DNA from: Spodoptera frugiperda
Lineage: Eukaryota; Arthropoda; Insecta; Lepidoptera; Noctuidae
NCBI RefSeq assembly: GCF_023101765.2
Contig: NC_064235.1
Coordinates: 3,653,501 to 3,717,500 of the forward strand
Reading direction: 5' to 3'
DNA: 64,000 nt
In this document: positions 44,297 to 58,578 of the stretch, in pieces
Position numbering within the stretch: position 1 is the stretch's first letter
How the letters are laid out: each line of letters opens with the position of its first letter
Notes under the pieces: generated by a model
What the model saw: only the letters and a program-made list of their open reading frames with translations
Database searches by the model: none
What the model was told of the DNA's origin: nothing
Made by a program: the position numbers and the translations under genes

Positions 44297-47200
44297 GATA
44301 TGACGAAAAGCTATAGGTAAGTGGCGTGCGCGCGCGCATACATAATTTAGTGTGGTGCGTTCCGTTCCCTCGTGCGACGACTATGACGGGTGCATGAACC
44401 GTTATCGTGAGGTTGGGCCAATTATTGAGGTGATCTTTTAATATTACAACTTTTTGCCAAAAACAAAATATCACATGGTCTGATCTGATGACACTTCGTC
44501 TATAAACAGACAACAATTATTATTTTAATTTATAGTAATTTACAATAAAGATTTGTGGACTTGCAAAAAAGCCCTTGAGTCAAGGTGAAAGTCACTGCAG
44601 CATTCCTCATCTCCCGTACGGTTTATGTAATTACTTTTTCGGTCATGTGACGTCATATCGGAGACCATGACACTGACATTGCTGCGAACTTCACATTTTA
44701 GCGTAGGTCAAGTTGATGTCCGGTCATTGGGTAATCAACTGACCAAATTAAAATTACTAGCTTGATCTATTGGTTATAATGAGATAACAAATCCATCAGA
44801 AACCCGTGCCCGGAGACAATTCACAGTTGGGACTATTCCTTTGCATAATAAGGGTGTGCGATAATCGCCACGCTTTCCTCGACAAGCAGGCGGGTTAGGA
44901 GATCGCAGTATAAAAGGTTCAGGTTTATCAGAGAACACTGCTGCCCGGTCTCTGTGTCAATATGTAGTCCCAAAGTCGATTAAAGTCGAAGTCAAAGTCA
45001 AAATTTTTTATTTCAAATAGACCAGGAAGGCACTTTTGAACGTCAAAGCAAATATAATAATATTAATAACTTCTGTCTGTCGGTCAGTCCTCTAGTTACT
45101 CTATTTGCTCGTTCCATAATATAGATTCCCATGGAGAAGAACGAGCAAGAAATTCCAATGTTATTCGGAATCATGAGAATACTAGGTTTTTTTTAAGGGG
45201 AGAAAAATTATTCAATGATTTCTGCCGCCTTGGGCGAGGCGAGAGGGAGTGTTAGACTCTTGTTGATTAAAAACCACCCTGTTCCTACTCTTGCATTTCG
45301 AGCCGGAGTCTTGGTAAACCCTAGGTAGGGTTAGGTAGCCTGCAGTTACGGATATGAGAAGTTTAAGTGACAATGTATTCCACTCTGCCGTAGTCACGCG
45401 GTATGAGAAATCTTTACTAATACTTATTATTTAATAGCTGTTTCCTTCTAAGACAAGTTTGAAGTGATCTTTTTGTGTCTGTGAATGGGTCGTTAATTAG
45501 ATAATTTATTGCCTAGACTCTTATCGTGGAAAATAAAACAAGATGATTTTAGCATACTATTGTTGTTAATTTTGATTTGGACTAAGAGAGGAAATTGTGC
45601 CGAAAGGTTATAAGAATTGTAAGTACACTATTAATGGTACGGAGTCCCAACCAACAGTTTTAATGACATAACAAATTGGTAAAAACTATTTTAAGTGAAT
45701 CTTGTGCATTTCTTGCGAAATTAAGTCAAATCATTTACTTCAATTAGGCACTTGTGAAACGTCAAAATTAAATTGTCCATTGCCTGTCTCTCAGTAAAGA
45801 GGCTATCTGGCTAAACAAGACCCATGAAAGATGTACAAACAGGAGATGCCACTCCTTAAAACTACCACCACCGTTACCAGTTTATTTAATAAAGACTTTA
45901 TTTTGCTTCAGACTCATAAGATATTCTTTATCGCTACTTTTTTAGGACGATGAGAAAACCAGTTTCTTAAATTATCACACGTTTCAGGTTTCGACAGGGC
46001 ATTGAACAGCTGATATTATTTGAAGTTTTGGTTATTCTCTTAAAAATATAAAAAAAATTTGAAACAGGGGCAAACAACCAGACCCCTTGCTGGTAAGTGA
46101 TTAACGTCGCCTTCCGAAACACCTGAGTAGTTACAAGTGCGTTGCCGGCCTTTTAGGGGGAACGAGGTGGTTCTTAGTCAGTAAGACTCTGACACTCCCT
46201 CTCGTTTAGCCCAAAGCGGGAGAAGTCATTAGATGATTTTACCCCTTCAAAACAAGGGATCCAGCCCACAACCACTTGCTTAACTCATTAATTCTACCAA
46301 GTTTTTCTTAATTACATACATACATAACCTCACGCCTGTCTCCCATGGGGGTAGGCAGAGACAATGGAATGCCAATTGCCACGGTTCTTACACACTTCTT
46401 TCGCTTCATCAACAGTCATCAGTCTTTTCATGCATGCTCGTCGGTTAAAGAGTGTGGAGTAAAACTGAGTGATCGAGTGAAAATTAGTGTTGTTAGAGAA
46501 AAGTGTGGTTTGAAAGATGATGTAGTGACAAGGATTGAAAAGGGAATGTTACGATGGTTTTTCTTAATTAATAAGTCATAATAATATATTATCACCGAGT
46601 ACCAATTGATTGTTGACATATAGCATGTGACTAGTATATCTAATGGTATTCTGTACGTACCATTGTAGTCTGTATTACATATTTATATATTCACGCAAGC
46701 ATTGGTATGGAAAGCACATTTTCATTTTGAATACTAATTTAATCACATCTTGGAAGACCTTGCTTTAAAATGCTGGGTTTTTCAAATGCAGTTTCGATGC
46801 AATTGCAATTCTTATTAGTTTTTTGAATATGAATTCAGTTTCGCGTCTAACATCTAACCTCTGATCTAACATCTAAGCAGCTGAGCATATCTTCTGTGAT
46901 GTGTTTTTAAGCGCAAATCTCGAGAACAGCTGAACTGATTTCGGTAATTCTTTTATTTTGTTGGGTTTGTTATTGTTAGGAGAAGGTCCTTATGTAACAA
47001 AATAATAACATATGTGAAAAAAAGTTTTTCGACTGCCGGCTAAGGGGCCTCGTGTTCGATTCCTCGGGCAAAGTTTTACTGGGCTGTTTACAAGTTTTTT
47101 GAAAATTTCTCAGTAGAGGTACGGAGACTGGAATTGTGCTTAAAAAAACCGCTGAACCAAAGGATACATAAAACACTGAATTACAAACTAAGCATTTGTA

Positions 47201-49261
47201 TTTCGTAAACCCTCATGCCTAATGATATGGTAACTTCCCGCAATTAATCAATACTAATAAATAAAGTTGGAGTGTCTGTTTGTAATATTGAAATAACCAC
47301 TACATACATATAAACATACATACGATACATACACCCAAATCATATTTTTGTCTGTCAGTTTGTTGCGGCTAATCTCTGAAATAGGTGAACCGATTTTGAC
47401 GTGACTTTTGTTGGCAGGTAGCTGATGTACTAAGGAGTAACTAAGGCAGTAACTAAACTTTTATTTCAGAAAAATCTAGCATATCCGGCGAACTACGTTT
47501 CGCCATCAAATAAAAATTTTCCTAAATTTTCTTTGCTATAAACCTCACGGAGCCCGAGACCTTTCCAACGAATGCAAAACCGTGGAAATTGGTTCGTGCG
47601 TTCTGGAGTTATAGCGTAAGAAGATATTTGATCATCTCAAATTATAGAATCTATCTATCCAACTATCAGAACTAATTATTCTACGCGGACGACGTCGCGG
47701 GCAACAGTTAGTAATTAATAAACAGTGTGCAACATGTAATTGTACGCATTAATGATTTTCATAGCGCTGTTACAAAATTAAAAGTGAATATTACAATGCA
47801 ACTAAGAACCAGGTCGATATTGCACGGTTGGCTTAGTAACTGGACGATCGGCTATCGTGGATGGTTCCTCTGTACTTGCAAAGAGATTCACATCTGAATT
47901 TTGTATGGTATAAGCCGGTAAACGAGCTGTCGAATCAGCTGATGTTAAGCAATCGCTGCCGCCCATGGACACCTGAAACACCGCTCCGTTATGTAGCAGT
48001 GTGAGTAAGATGGGCTATGAAAATGTGCCGCCGCAAAGCGGACAAGGAAGATGCATAGCTCAAGTATGCGATGTATCGATAGTAAGGAAACTACCCATAG
48101 CACGCATCTTTACATATAAAAAACATAGCTTAGTTGACCACCAGTGCTAAGTTATGAGTAACAATGAATATGATTGGTGGAAGCCAAACGCATCCGCAGC
48201 ATAGCACATTTCTGGTGGAAAATCTGAATCCCATACTTAAGAGAATAAAATAATACAGTCTGGAAATCTTCTTCACACGAAGCCACAAGCGAAAGACAGT
48301 TAAAGGAGTCAAGATAGTTAATTTACCAGCTTCATTTCAAAGTAACAGTTTTCGACTACTAAATACAGGAAAACCGCCAAACCTCACGTACGATTCTAAT
48401 AATGCAGACATTGCCATTTTAAAACAAAAATTGTAGGTAATAATTATGCAAATGTCGAATCAAATTAGTCATTTATATGAAAAATATCCTTCAAATTGGA
48501 CTTTGGACTTGATTAGATAGAAGACATCACACCACCAAAACAAAAATATTTGTTATAGGGTTGCCAGAGGCAGACTGAACGGAATCTGAGTTTGGGTGTC
48601 CCATCCGAGACTTACTGTAAAACTAGAAATCAAGTAGGTACCAAGAACTCACCCTTCCCGCCCCTCAACTCACGCAGCGTGTCTTGCGAACACGTTGCAA
48701 CATTTGATTTGACTTTTGCAGCCATAGTTTTGTATTTTTGTCACAAAAACTAGTATCGCCGGTTACAAACGACGAAAGAAAACACCGTGAGGAAACCTGA
48801 GCTTATAAATTCTAATTATAAGTTTGAAATCGCCAACCCGCATTGAGTAAGCGTGGTGAATAATGCTCAAACCTTCTAAAGGCTTTTGGTCAGCAGTGGC
48901 CACTTATAGGCTGTTGATGACGTCAATGATGTTGATATGGTGGTGTCATGTGGTGATCTCTGTCACCACTCCAGCTCTTTCCGCGGGTATCCTAAGATCC
49001 AACTAAAGCCAGCCGTACATGGACTGCTCCAAGCAGTTGACGCCAAGAGCTTCAACGTAACAATTTTCAAAACAAAACATTAGTCATTATAAAATTATTT
49101 TCTTCACCTTTCAATTTGGACTTTAATTTAGATAAGATACAACACATTATTGAATAATTACATTGTAAAAGGACCTAGTTTCATCATCATACTAAAGTCT
49201 AAACTTTTTACTCTTCAAAACGAAAAGTACAAAGTCGAAAATCATCATAATTCTTTTTTTA

Positions 49262-49665
49262 TAGGTGGAAAATCATCCAATGACCTCTCCTGTCTTGGGC
49301 GAGGAATGTCAGATTCTTACTGACTAAAAACTGCGCGCTGACGGGAAATCATCCAATGACTTCTCTCGCCTTGGGCGAGGCGATCTGTGGAATGTCAGAC
49401 TCTTACTGACTAAAGACCACCCCGTTCCTACTTCTGCCCTTCCAGCTGGAGCCCCGGTAAATCTGTTAGGTAGTCCGCAGCTCCGGATCAGGCATCAGCT
49501 CTACTGGGCCCCATCTGTGGTGGTCTGATGGCTCTTTGACACGTGGCTCCGGCTCAAAGCAGGAGAAGGAACGGGGTGGTTTTTAGTCAGTAAGAGTCTG
49601 ACACTCCCTCTCGCCTCACCCAAGGCGGGAGAAGTCATTGGATGATTTTCCCCCTTAAAAAAAGG
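49262..49665. mobile_element. Inverted pair of R1-like LINE tails
   Basis: Tails in minus orientation (49262-49545, with an internal repeat) abut one in plus orientation (49545-49665), giving complementary CATCCAATGACTTCTC ends. Confidence 0.65.
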
Positions 49666-50432
49666 GGTTTTTTTTCAGAGATTTACTTGTCTTGTCAGAC
49701 CTTGAAGGTATTCGCGTGCAAAGCAACACATCGTATACGTCATAGGTCTTTATTTTGTTGAAATTACTTAAAATTATTATTACTACATTAAGACACTCCG
49801 GAATTTTGATTAGAATGCAAATCATAAATTGTACGTCATTTAAATTACTAATATTATAAATGCAAAAGTTTGTGAGTTTGTTTATTGTTTTTTCAGGGAT
49901 CGCGTGACGATCTCCCGCCACCTCAAGTGCGGGTTTATAGACGGCGAACAATAGGTCGCCGCCCGACCAGAACCAGACCCCTGCGTACGGCGAGCCAAGC
50001 CCAAAAGAACCGATTACAGATAACCGGGGCTCCGTCTCAAAGAGCAGTAGTTACATGGGACTTATAACACAAATGGTGAAAAGTGTGTGAACATTGTACT
50101 TATAGTGGGTTTACGTGTAGTAATGTACACCTCTGCCTACCCCTTCGGAAATAAAAGGCGCGACGATCCGCTACAAGTATTTGTCACCAACAGTCTTATG
50201 AATGTGTTTTTAAATCTTCAATCTTTATACTATGAGTAGCTATGTATACTTGCTTGTTAGCGTCCATTAACACCTAGAAACCACAACGTAAGTTGAATTT
50301 ATCATCAACACAAAGCTGTTATATACATCATCGATGACGTGGCAATAGTAACTTATTTACTTAAGTTAATTTCACACGTTTTATAATACAAAAAAAAAGG
50401 TAAAGTCAAACAAAATTATTATTATTTAACTT

Positions 50433-50696
50433 CACGCCTTTTATCCCCGAAGGGGTAGGCAGAGGTGCACATTACGGCACATAATGCCGCTATACAATGT
50501 ACACCCTCATTTTACCATTTGTATTATAAGTCCCATGTAATAGGGGTGAGCTTATTGCCATATACTGGGCACAATTCCAGACTCAGTGCTACTACTGAGA
50601 AATTTTCGAAAAACTGAAAAAAGCCCAGTAATACTTTGCCCGACCCGGGAATCGAACCCGAGACCCCTTGTTCGGCACTCGACCAACGAGGCAGTC
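50433..50696 (-). mobile_element. tRNA-derived SINE, family 1, near full length
   Basis: CACGCCTTTTATCCCCGAAG at left to GGGAATCGAACCCGAGACCC and CAACGAGGCAGTC at right. One of the best-preserved copies. Confidence 0.85.
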
Positions 50697-53189
50697 TTAA
50701 TAACGTCTAGTCTGTCTGTCAATCGGTCCTCTAGTAACGCTATTTGCTCGTTCCAAAGTGTAGATTCCTATGGAGAAGAACTAGCAAGAAACTCCATAGG
50801 TATTTATGCAAATACTTGATATGCCTACATTTTGTTCGCCGATTATGTTAAATTATGAGTCTCAAGTAATCCAACAATAATAGGGTAGATGACAAATTTT
50901 TATTTTAATGTCCGTCTTGTAGATTATTTTCAAATATTACACACGTTCTTTTTATTTTGTTAAGGAAACGAAAACTTTCGAAGATATATCGGTTTTAAAT
51001 ATCGCGTGATCGCAATTGTAGGTACATTTTCTACGTAGAAATGATGCATTTGCTTCCACTCCTAAACTTTGATTCGTTGATTCGTTTTATCTAAGTATTG
51101 TTATCTTATATGACAAAATAAACATATTTTTCATTACCTAATTGACGGACTTAATATATGAAAATCTGTTAAGCAGTTTCTGAGATTTTTCGAGCTCAGA
51201 TAGCGAAGAGACGCGGTCATTGACCCAACGCCTGCTAAAAAATGCCTATAGGCATATTTAAAATTGGTGTTGAGTGTATCTCATTAATAAGATTAATAGT
51301 CTAAGGAATGATATGAAAGTGAAAGGAGTATGTGATAGAATGGCGTCTAATAGAGAATGGAGAATGAAGACATACTGCCGCCTCTAAGTACTTTTTTCAG
51401 CACATCATCAGCCTATAAGTGGTCACTGCTGACATGGATGAAAAGATTTAAGCATTAACCACTACGAGTGCTTAATGTGGGTTGGCGATTTTACTTGCTG
51501 CTACGGAACCCTTCATGGGCGAGTGCGACTCGCACTTGGCCGGTTTTATTTTGAGGAGCAAAAATCATGTAATTATTTCTCCCGCCTTGGGCGTACGTAC
51601 TTGGGACTAAAAACCACCCCGTTCCTACTCCTGCTTTTCGAGTCGGAGCCCCGGTAAACCCGCTAGGCAGTCTGCAGCTCCGGTAAGTTGTCTAAGACCA
51701 CAAGTAACTTGGGATACGGGCAGGAAGGACGAGATTATCTAATTCTCGAAAGTCCCAATTGAGTTACACTGGGTCAGACGAAGTATTTAATTTCGAAATC
51801 AGTTTTGTTATGGCGCTGTGTCCAATTGAGGTGATAGGGTGTCCTTATAACTGTAAGACTAATCAAATGAAACTCATAGAAATAGAAAAACATGGTAAAT
51901 ATCCCATTTCAAGTTCCAATTCTAGTGTTAGTGACCATGTCAGTTTAAAAACTTAATCTAAACTGGTTCATCTAAATATATTAGGGCAGATGGAGCCCAA
52001 AAGGGCTAATGCCCGATATGGAGCTGCGGACAAAGTACCAAGGTACCGGGGTTCCGGCTAAAAGCAGGAGATGGTTGGTCGCAAAATCAAAAAACTGTAT
52101 GCAGTCCTATGGAGGGTATCTCATTTGGTGTCAATTTTTTGTGGGGGTAAAATATCCAATGATTCACCCTCCTTGGGCGAGGCGAGAAAGACTGCCAGAC
52201 TCTTACTGACTAAAAACCATCCCGTTCCTACTCTTGCTTTTCGAGCCGGAGCCACGGTAACCCGCTAGGCAGTCCGTAGCTCCGGGACCGAATCAACCCT
52301 AGTGTTTGTCCTGGCGTCTCTCTGTAGCTACTACGGTCATTTTGACCATAACATCTTATGGAAATAGGGCCCTTATCTAACAGGTGTGTTGTTTAGTAAT
52401 GATCAAGGTTTAGAGGAAATATCGATTTCGTATTTTCGGAGAACGAAACCAACCTCCATTGTCTATCTTATTAATTATTCAGTGCAGATTGGCATCGAGG
52501 CGGAGTTATTTTAGCCATTTTCGTTATTCTGTGAATGGGATTGAATCTGGGGGCACGGTAGTGCCCCGCCAAGACGAGCCAAGCGAAGCGCAAGGGCACT
52601 ACCTACCTTTTCTCGAAGCGCTTCGTCGTATTTTTGAACCTTCATAACTTGAGTTTGGGTTATACCAGATAAACAAAATTTTCAGGATATAATGTCAGTG
52701 GTAGACTTAATAAACCTCTAAAGTTTCAATTGCATAGCTCTTATACTTTAGATTTTATTGATATCTAAAATACCCCGATTTCGTCACTCACTCACTGATG
52801 ATCAACAAAATTCTTAAGGTACTTCCTGAAGTCCTAGAAAACTAAAATTTGGTATGTAAGCCAGTATTAGTACCCAAACAACAAAAAAATCCTAAAACTT
52901 GGAACTTTTACCCCCAACCCCTTAAACTAGGGGGTGAAAGTTTGTTCGAGACCTCCGCAACTTTTGACGCTAGAGGTCTGAATGCGGCCGCGGAGGGGTA
53001 AAAATCTGAAATAGGGAAACTTAATTCCCTATTTCCTGAAAATTATACACAAGTACATAGAACACAAACTTTTCATCAAATCAAAACATTATCCTACCCA
53101 TAAGTACTTAGATATGAATAATATTTACTACACTTCACTTCGGTAAGTGTTTATTAATCAACCTATACTTTTGAACATAAGCATCGTAA

Positions 53190-53330
53190 GTATAGTATGC
53201 GCCAACGCCCGCCGCCTGGCCCTCGTCCCCGCGCAGTAGCTAAAAATAATCGGCCCGTCAGCGAGCGCGGCACCCGAACGCGGGCAGACGCGCGAGGGCA
53301 GACGTCGTTGACGGTTGTCTCGTTGAATGA
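53190..53330. other. Isolated CpG-rich patch
   Basis: GCGCCAACGCCCGCCGCCTG to GGGCAGACGTCGTTGACGG, far richer in GC than the surrounding 5 kb. A 68-codon ORF (53197-53403) crosses it but matches nothing known to me. Could be a promoter, a leader exon or a mobile-element fragment. Confidence 0.3.
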
Positions 53331-53572
53331 AAAGTTTTCGGAATATTTCGGTGATTTAAAAGTTTGCTATCGCGGAGAAAAAAACCATTTGCCTAATATT
53401 TAATTGTTAGTAGTTTAGTAGGTAAAGGTTTAGATACTAGTGTTTTAATTTTCATTGATAAAAAGTATTAGGATTACGTTTCCAATTTTCTTATAAATTT
53501 AGTAGTTTAGTAGGTGAAATTGTCGCTAATTTTATCTTTCTATCATAAGCAACCTACAAAAAGAAATGAAAT

Positions 53573-53898
53573 CCCACAAAAACATTTCATGTTAAATGTT
53601 GCCAAGACGAGACCATATAGCTCGCACTGTCAAAAAGTAATCAGATCCCGTGTAGAGCCAAGTTTCTAACCCTATACTTTTGAACTGGCGAGTTGGCCGC
53701 ACGGAAAGAGTTTAGAAGATTGAATAGATTTTTAAGCTCAAGCCCATATGACGAATAGCAAAAAGTCCGTGCGGCCGACTCGCCAGTTCAAAAGTATAGG
53801 GTTAGAAACTTGGCTCTACACGGGATCTGATTACTTTTTGACAGTGCGAGCTATATGGTCTCGTCTTGGCAACATTTAACATGAAATGTTTTTGTGGG
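53573..53898. mobile_element. Foldback MITE with 133-bp arms
   Basis: Arms 53573-53705 and 53766-53898 differ at one base by eye; spacer 60 bp. Ends CCCACAAAAACATTTC resemble those of the 29248-29803 repeat (CCCATCAAAAACAT). Confidence 0.85.
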
Positions 53899-54690
53899 TC
53901 GTGTTTTTCAGAACAGAAGCTTTTTATGCCTAAGATTTTTTGTTAAGTCCTTCCAGATGGTCGTAGTAGAGTTCCGATTGTAGCTTGAAATCAATCATGC
54001 ACTCTCGAACAGTTACGAAAGTAAGCCGTATAAGTATTCTACATTATTTTGTTTATCTTACCGCCATACTTAGAGCCATTTAATGGTTACTTGACCCAGT
54101 CCTTGACGATCGTTATCAATACAAAATCATTATCAACACATTGAACGCCGTGGTGGTCACCGGTGACCGACGTTAGCGGAGGATTTGCATTCAACAGTTT
54201 TCTATTGGCAGTCAAATACTTAAGGAATAGTTTAAGTAATCATTAAATGTCTTTGAGTGCGGCAGTTATTATTGTAAAAAGGCAATGGATGAAAGAATTT
54301 GTGTTGCAGTACTTTCGAAGCCCATTCAATGCAAACAAACTCCCCTCTTTATAATATCAGCATTAGGAGATATGACGCTTAAAATAGATCATATTTACGA
54401 TGCAACACATGACCTAATCAATACGTTATCCGATTCTGCAATGTGTTTTAGAGGTCACAATGCAGTTCCGCGATTGGTCCGTACTCCGTGCGGTTATATA
54501 ACATATCTGCGCAGGTCGCTGCTCGTGCCCTTTGCAATAGATCAATAATAGTGAATGTACGTGTGACATTGATGTGTTTTATTAAAGGTTGCAAATATTA
54601 TATGTTGTTATTGTTCTTGATAACGTACATATAACCTTTTTTTCTAATTGGGTTGGGGTCAATTTGTCCGTATGGGCTGTATATTTCTAT

Positions 54691-54863
54691 CATTAGAACT
54701 TGAGACGGGACATTTACCATGTTTATTTATGTCTATGAGTTTCCGATATTTCGGCACTGTTGGAAGCGCCATGGTCATGGATGAACTGCTCAACAGTGCC
54801 GAAATATCGAAAACTCATGGACTTAAATAATAATGGTAAATATCCCGTCTCAAGTTCTGATGA
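54691..54863. repeat. Foldback repeat
   Basis: AGAACTTGAGACGGGACATT and CGATATTTCGGCACTGTT face their complements in 54785-54863. Related single-arm copies at 41440-41570, 51880-51955 and 57935-58010. Confidence 0.65.
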
Positions 54864-57142
54864 TAGTGCTAGTGACCATGACAGTTTAAAAGGCTGTATA
54901 TTTGATCTAGATTAGAGTTTTTATGAGATAGAAAGTGAAAAGGTTTTCCTTTTTATTGTTTGAGGGTAAAGTTTGATTTTGGTGAGTTTTGGTAGATCAG
55001 GGGATTTTTTTGAGGGGGAAATCATCCAATGTCTTCTCCCGCCTTGGGCGAGACGAAAGGGAGAATCAAACTCTTACTAACTAAAAACCACCCCGTCACT
55101 TCTCCTGCTTTGAGCCGGAACTCCGGTAACCTGTTGTTTTCCGCAGATCCGGATCGGGGGCTTAATCTTGAATCTTGAATTGAAAAAAACAACTAGTATT
55201 CTCTTCTAATCTCTCTAATATAAAAATCAATTGCTATTTGTTAGTCTCGCTAAAACTCGAGAACGGCTGGACTGATTTTGCAAATTTTGAAAGTCCAGGG
55301 ATGGTTTAAAAGGTGTCAATTTTTTTAAATGTGGTACGAAGTTTGCTGGTCTATTTAGTATAAAATAAAAATCCTTTAGTAAAGAGATCTCATCCATTTA
55401 ACTCGCTACATCGAGGTTATATTCCCTACGTGGATACCTTAAAAATTTCAAACAAAATGAACCCGGAGAATATTTAACTTGAAATATTTGATACGTCGTT
55501 ACGTTTAGGTACAAAGAACGTTGACCTTGACACCAAGTTACCGGCACATAGAACACCGCACATACATTACAGCGGCAACAACTTCAAATACTTTGTTAAT
55601 CATACAAACACGAGGCTGCTGCATGCTTTTACAACAAGATTTTATGAAAAATTTGATTGCCTCGTTGGTCGGCGGCAACGGGTCTTGGGTTCGATTCCGG
55701 GGTTGGGCGATAAATTGCTGGGCTTTTTTCGAAAAATTCTCAGTACTAATAAATAGCACGGAATCTGGAAATGTGCCCAATTTATGGCAATAATCGAACC
55801 CTAGACACCTTTCCCACTTGCAACCACTGGGCCGAGGAGGTATGGAAAATGGTATGTCGTATGATATACATACTTCATAACGTCAATACAAAAAAGCTGA
55901 CAGCGGGTGGCCAGCGCGCGGGCCACGTGCTTACAGCGAGCCGCCCGCGGTGCTTGTTATGCGAAAACGACCTTAAGAATCGTAGCAATTGGCGTTCCAT
56001 AGTCTTTGCCTACCCCCATGGAATAGACAGGCGTGGAGGAGGGCGTAAACACAATCATGTTTCACTACATAGTATAAAATAAAGTCGCTTTCACTGTCCC
56101 TATGTCCCTTTGTATGCTTAAATCTTTAAAACTACGCAACGGATTTTGATGCGGTTTTTTTTATAAATAGAGTGATTCAAGAGGAAGGTTTATATGTATA
56201 ATACATGCATAATATATCACTATTGCACCCATGTGAAGCTGGGGCGGGTCGCTAGTGTATGTATAAAGTACAATGCCACAGTCTGTAGTCTAGAAACTAG
56301 ATCGGAACCTAACCAATTTAATACAAGACCTCTTTAACTTAGCCATTACGTAATTGCTTATCGATTAGCACTAAGTCTAGACAATTCAGGCCATTTAAGG
56401 TAGTACGGTACTAGAATTTGAGCTAGAGTGCCTTTTGAGGGTTTAGTCATTAATTGTTTAACTTGTTTTCATTGAATAAATACCGAAATTACTTAAGGGA
56501 TTGGAAAAAATCTTTCACCATTGCTGAGTCGCTTCGAAGGAAAACCATCGTAAAGAAGGGAGAATCATCCAATTACTTCTCTCGTCTTGGGCGAGGCGAG
56601 TAGGAGTGTCAGAACGAGGTGGTTTTTAGTCAGTAAGAGACTGAGCCCCGGTACACCCGTTAGGTAGTCCGCAGCTCCGGAATCGTAGGGAAACTTAAGA
56701 CTTACAATTTGCGAAGTTTTTTCGTTCGTTCGTTGAATTAGAGTAGGCCCCAGGTCTCTTCTAACCACCGCACCGTTGGAAAAGTCTTTGGGGAGGCCTA
56801 TGTTCAGCAGTAGACATTTTGTAACTAATATGAAGACTCAATAAAAAAAGTAATTTAAAAAACTAAAAAACCCGACTGCGTTTCTTTATAATATAAAATC
56901 AAACCGGCCTAAAACAAGAAAGTTATCGTAAAATTTCAGCAGTCGGGACCCATTCTAAATATGAAGACTTAGTGAGGGCACATACGGCTTACTTTCTAGA
57001 ATGGGTCCCGACTGCTGAAATTTTACGATAACTTTCTTGTTTTAGGTTTTTTGATTTTAATATTATAAAGAAACGCAGTCGGGTATTTTTAATTTTTTAA
57101 ATTACTTTTTTTATTTATTTATTTTTAGTTTTATATTTTTTT

Positions 57143-57530
57143 CATTTTGATATATCTAGTGTCACTCTGACAGTAAATACGAATCAAACGACCCCTATAA
57201 AGCGGAAATCAATCGAGTCGTTCAGGCTAGAGAGTGAGCAATATTCGAATTTGGCGCCAAAAATCCGCCATTTTGTTTTTTTATTATTTTTATATATCCA
57301 GTGTCACTCTCACAGTAAATACGAATCTAACGACACCTCTCAAGTCAAAATCCGTCAAGCCGTTTAGGCTAGAGAGTGAGAAATATTCGAATTTGGCGCC
57401 AAAAATCCGCCATTTTGTTTTTTTTTAATTTTTATATATCCAGTGTCACTCTCACAGTAAATACGAATCTAACGACACCTCTCAAGTCAAAATCCATCAA
57501 GCCGTTTAGGCTGCAGAGCGTGCCAAACAA
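57143..57530. repeat. 142-bp tandem repeat, nearly three copies
   Basis: GTGTCACTCT recurs at 57159, 57301 and 57443. Units 2 and 3 are almost identical, unit 1 more diverged. Each carries CGAATTTGGCGCCAAAAATC except the last, which is cut. Confidence 0.9.
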
Positions 57531-57532
57531 TT

Positions 57533-57585
57533 ATACATACATACATACATACATACATACATACATACATACATACATACATACA
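57533..57585. repeat. TACA tetranucleotide microsatellite
   Basis: About 13 uninterrupted TACA units. Confidence 0.97.
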
Positions 57586-58433
57586 CTCGAAAAACATAAC
57601 CCTCCTTCTGGCGCAGTCGGGTAAAAAGCTTTAAAACTCAAACTAGCCAGCAAAAAACCTTACAAAAAGTACCGGACAAACATCTAAATATTAAAATCAG
57701 CTAGTAACACTCTCCAGCCACACGTACGGTCCACGTTCGCGATAACCCTTGCCCCGGCCGACATAGGGTTAACTCCAAAGTCGTGTGAAAGACGTCGTGT
57801 CCTCTGTGGCGACACTAGGAAATGCGTGGGTGATAAGTTGTGATAAATAGTACCTTGGAAGGTCGTTCGAAGATCTTTGAGGGTTAGGTTTTTAGATTTG
57901 TAAACGGTTTTTATTTAGCTTAACCTGTTTATATCATTAAAACGGGATATTTACCGTGCCCTGTTATGAATTTCTGTGAGTTTCCGTTGATCACGGCTGA
58001 ACCGTAGTGGTGGGCAAGAAGGGGTGTCAAACTCTTACTGACTAAACATTCCGTTCCTACTACTACTACAATTATACTACGACTACTACTACAATTTTAA
58101 TAGAAGTTCATTAAAACTGTTTCCATAAAAAATCCTACTACCTACTTGTTTGTCATAAGTATAGTGGTAAGTTTAAGGTTATTTGCCAGAGTCTTGCCCT
58201 TGAAAGAAACTAATTATACCATGAAGATTCATTAGGGTTTTTGTTGCTATCTCTTGCCAAGGTCTATTTTATCACATTCATCAAAATAACTAAGGAATAT
58301 AAGAGACATATAAGCTTCCATAAAGTTAGTCCACTCCTGGAGTACAGGGTCTTCTCAAGGTTTAGAGGGTATGCCATAATCTTCTGTCTCCTGGCTAGGC
58401 AGGCGAATTGGGCATCGTAGTTTAAAAGGTTCT

Positions 58434-58578
58434 GGGGCCTTAGTCTGCTATTACAATTGTGTCAGAATGGTCGATCATTGATCAGTGCAAGAGGGACGGA
58501 GCTATACAACCTATATAGCTCCGTAGCTACATAGCTTCATGCCATTCTGACACAATTGTAATAGCAGACTAAGGCCCC
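58434..58578. mobile_element. 145-bp MITE
   Basis: GGGGCCTTAGTCTGCTATTA and its exact complement; arms 38 bp. It interrupts the repeat phrase AAAAGGTTC...GGTTTATCAGAGAGC seen uninterrupted at 33437-33462 and 44916-44940, which confirms insertion. Confidence 0.85.

Larger units (their letters stand above)
56871..57621. mobile_element. Composite element bounded by CCCGACTGCG
   Basis: CCCGACTGCG at 56871 and its complement at 57074-57083 bound an inner foldback (arms about 90 bp); a third complement ends the region at 57612-57621. Between lie the 142-bp tandem and the TACA run. Probably one non-autonomous element with internal tandem growth. Confidence 0.6.

Noticed and set aside
54285..54548. 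87-codon ORF
   Set aside because: No recognisable domain, no splice signals and repeats on both sides.
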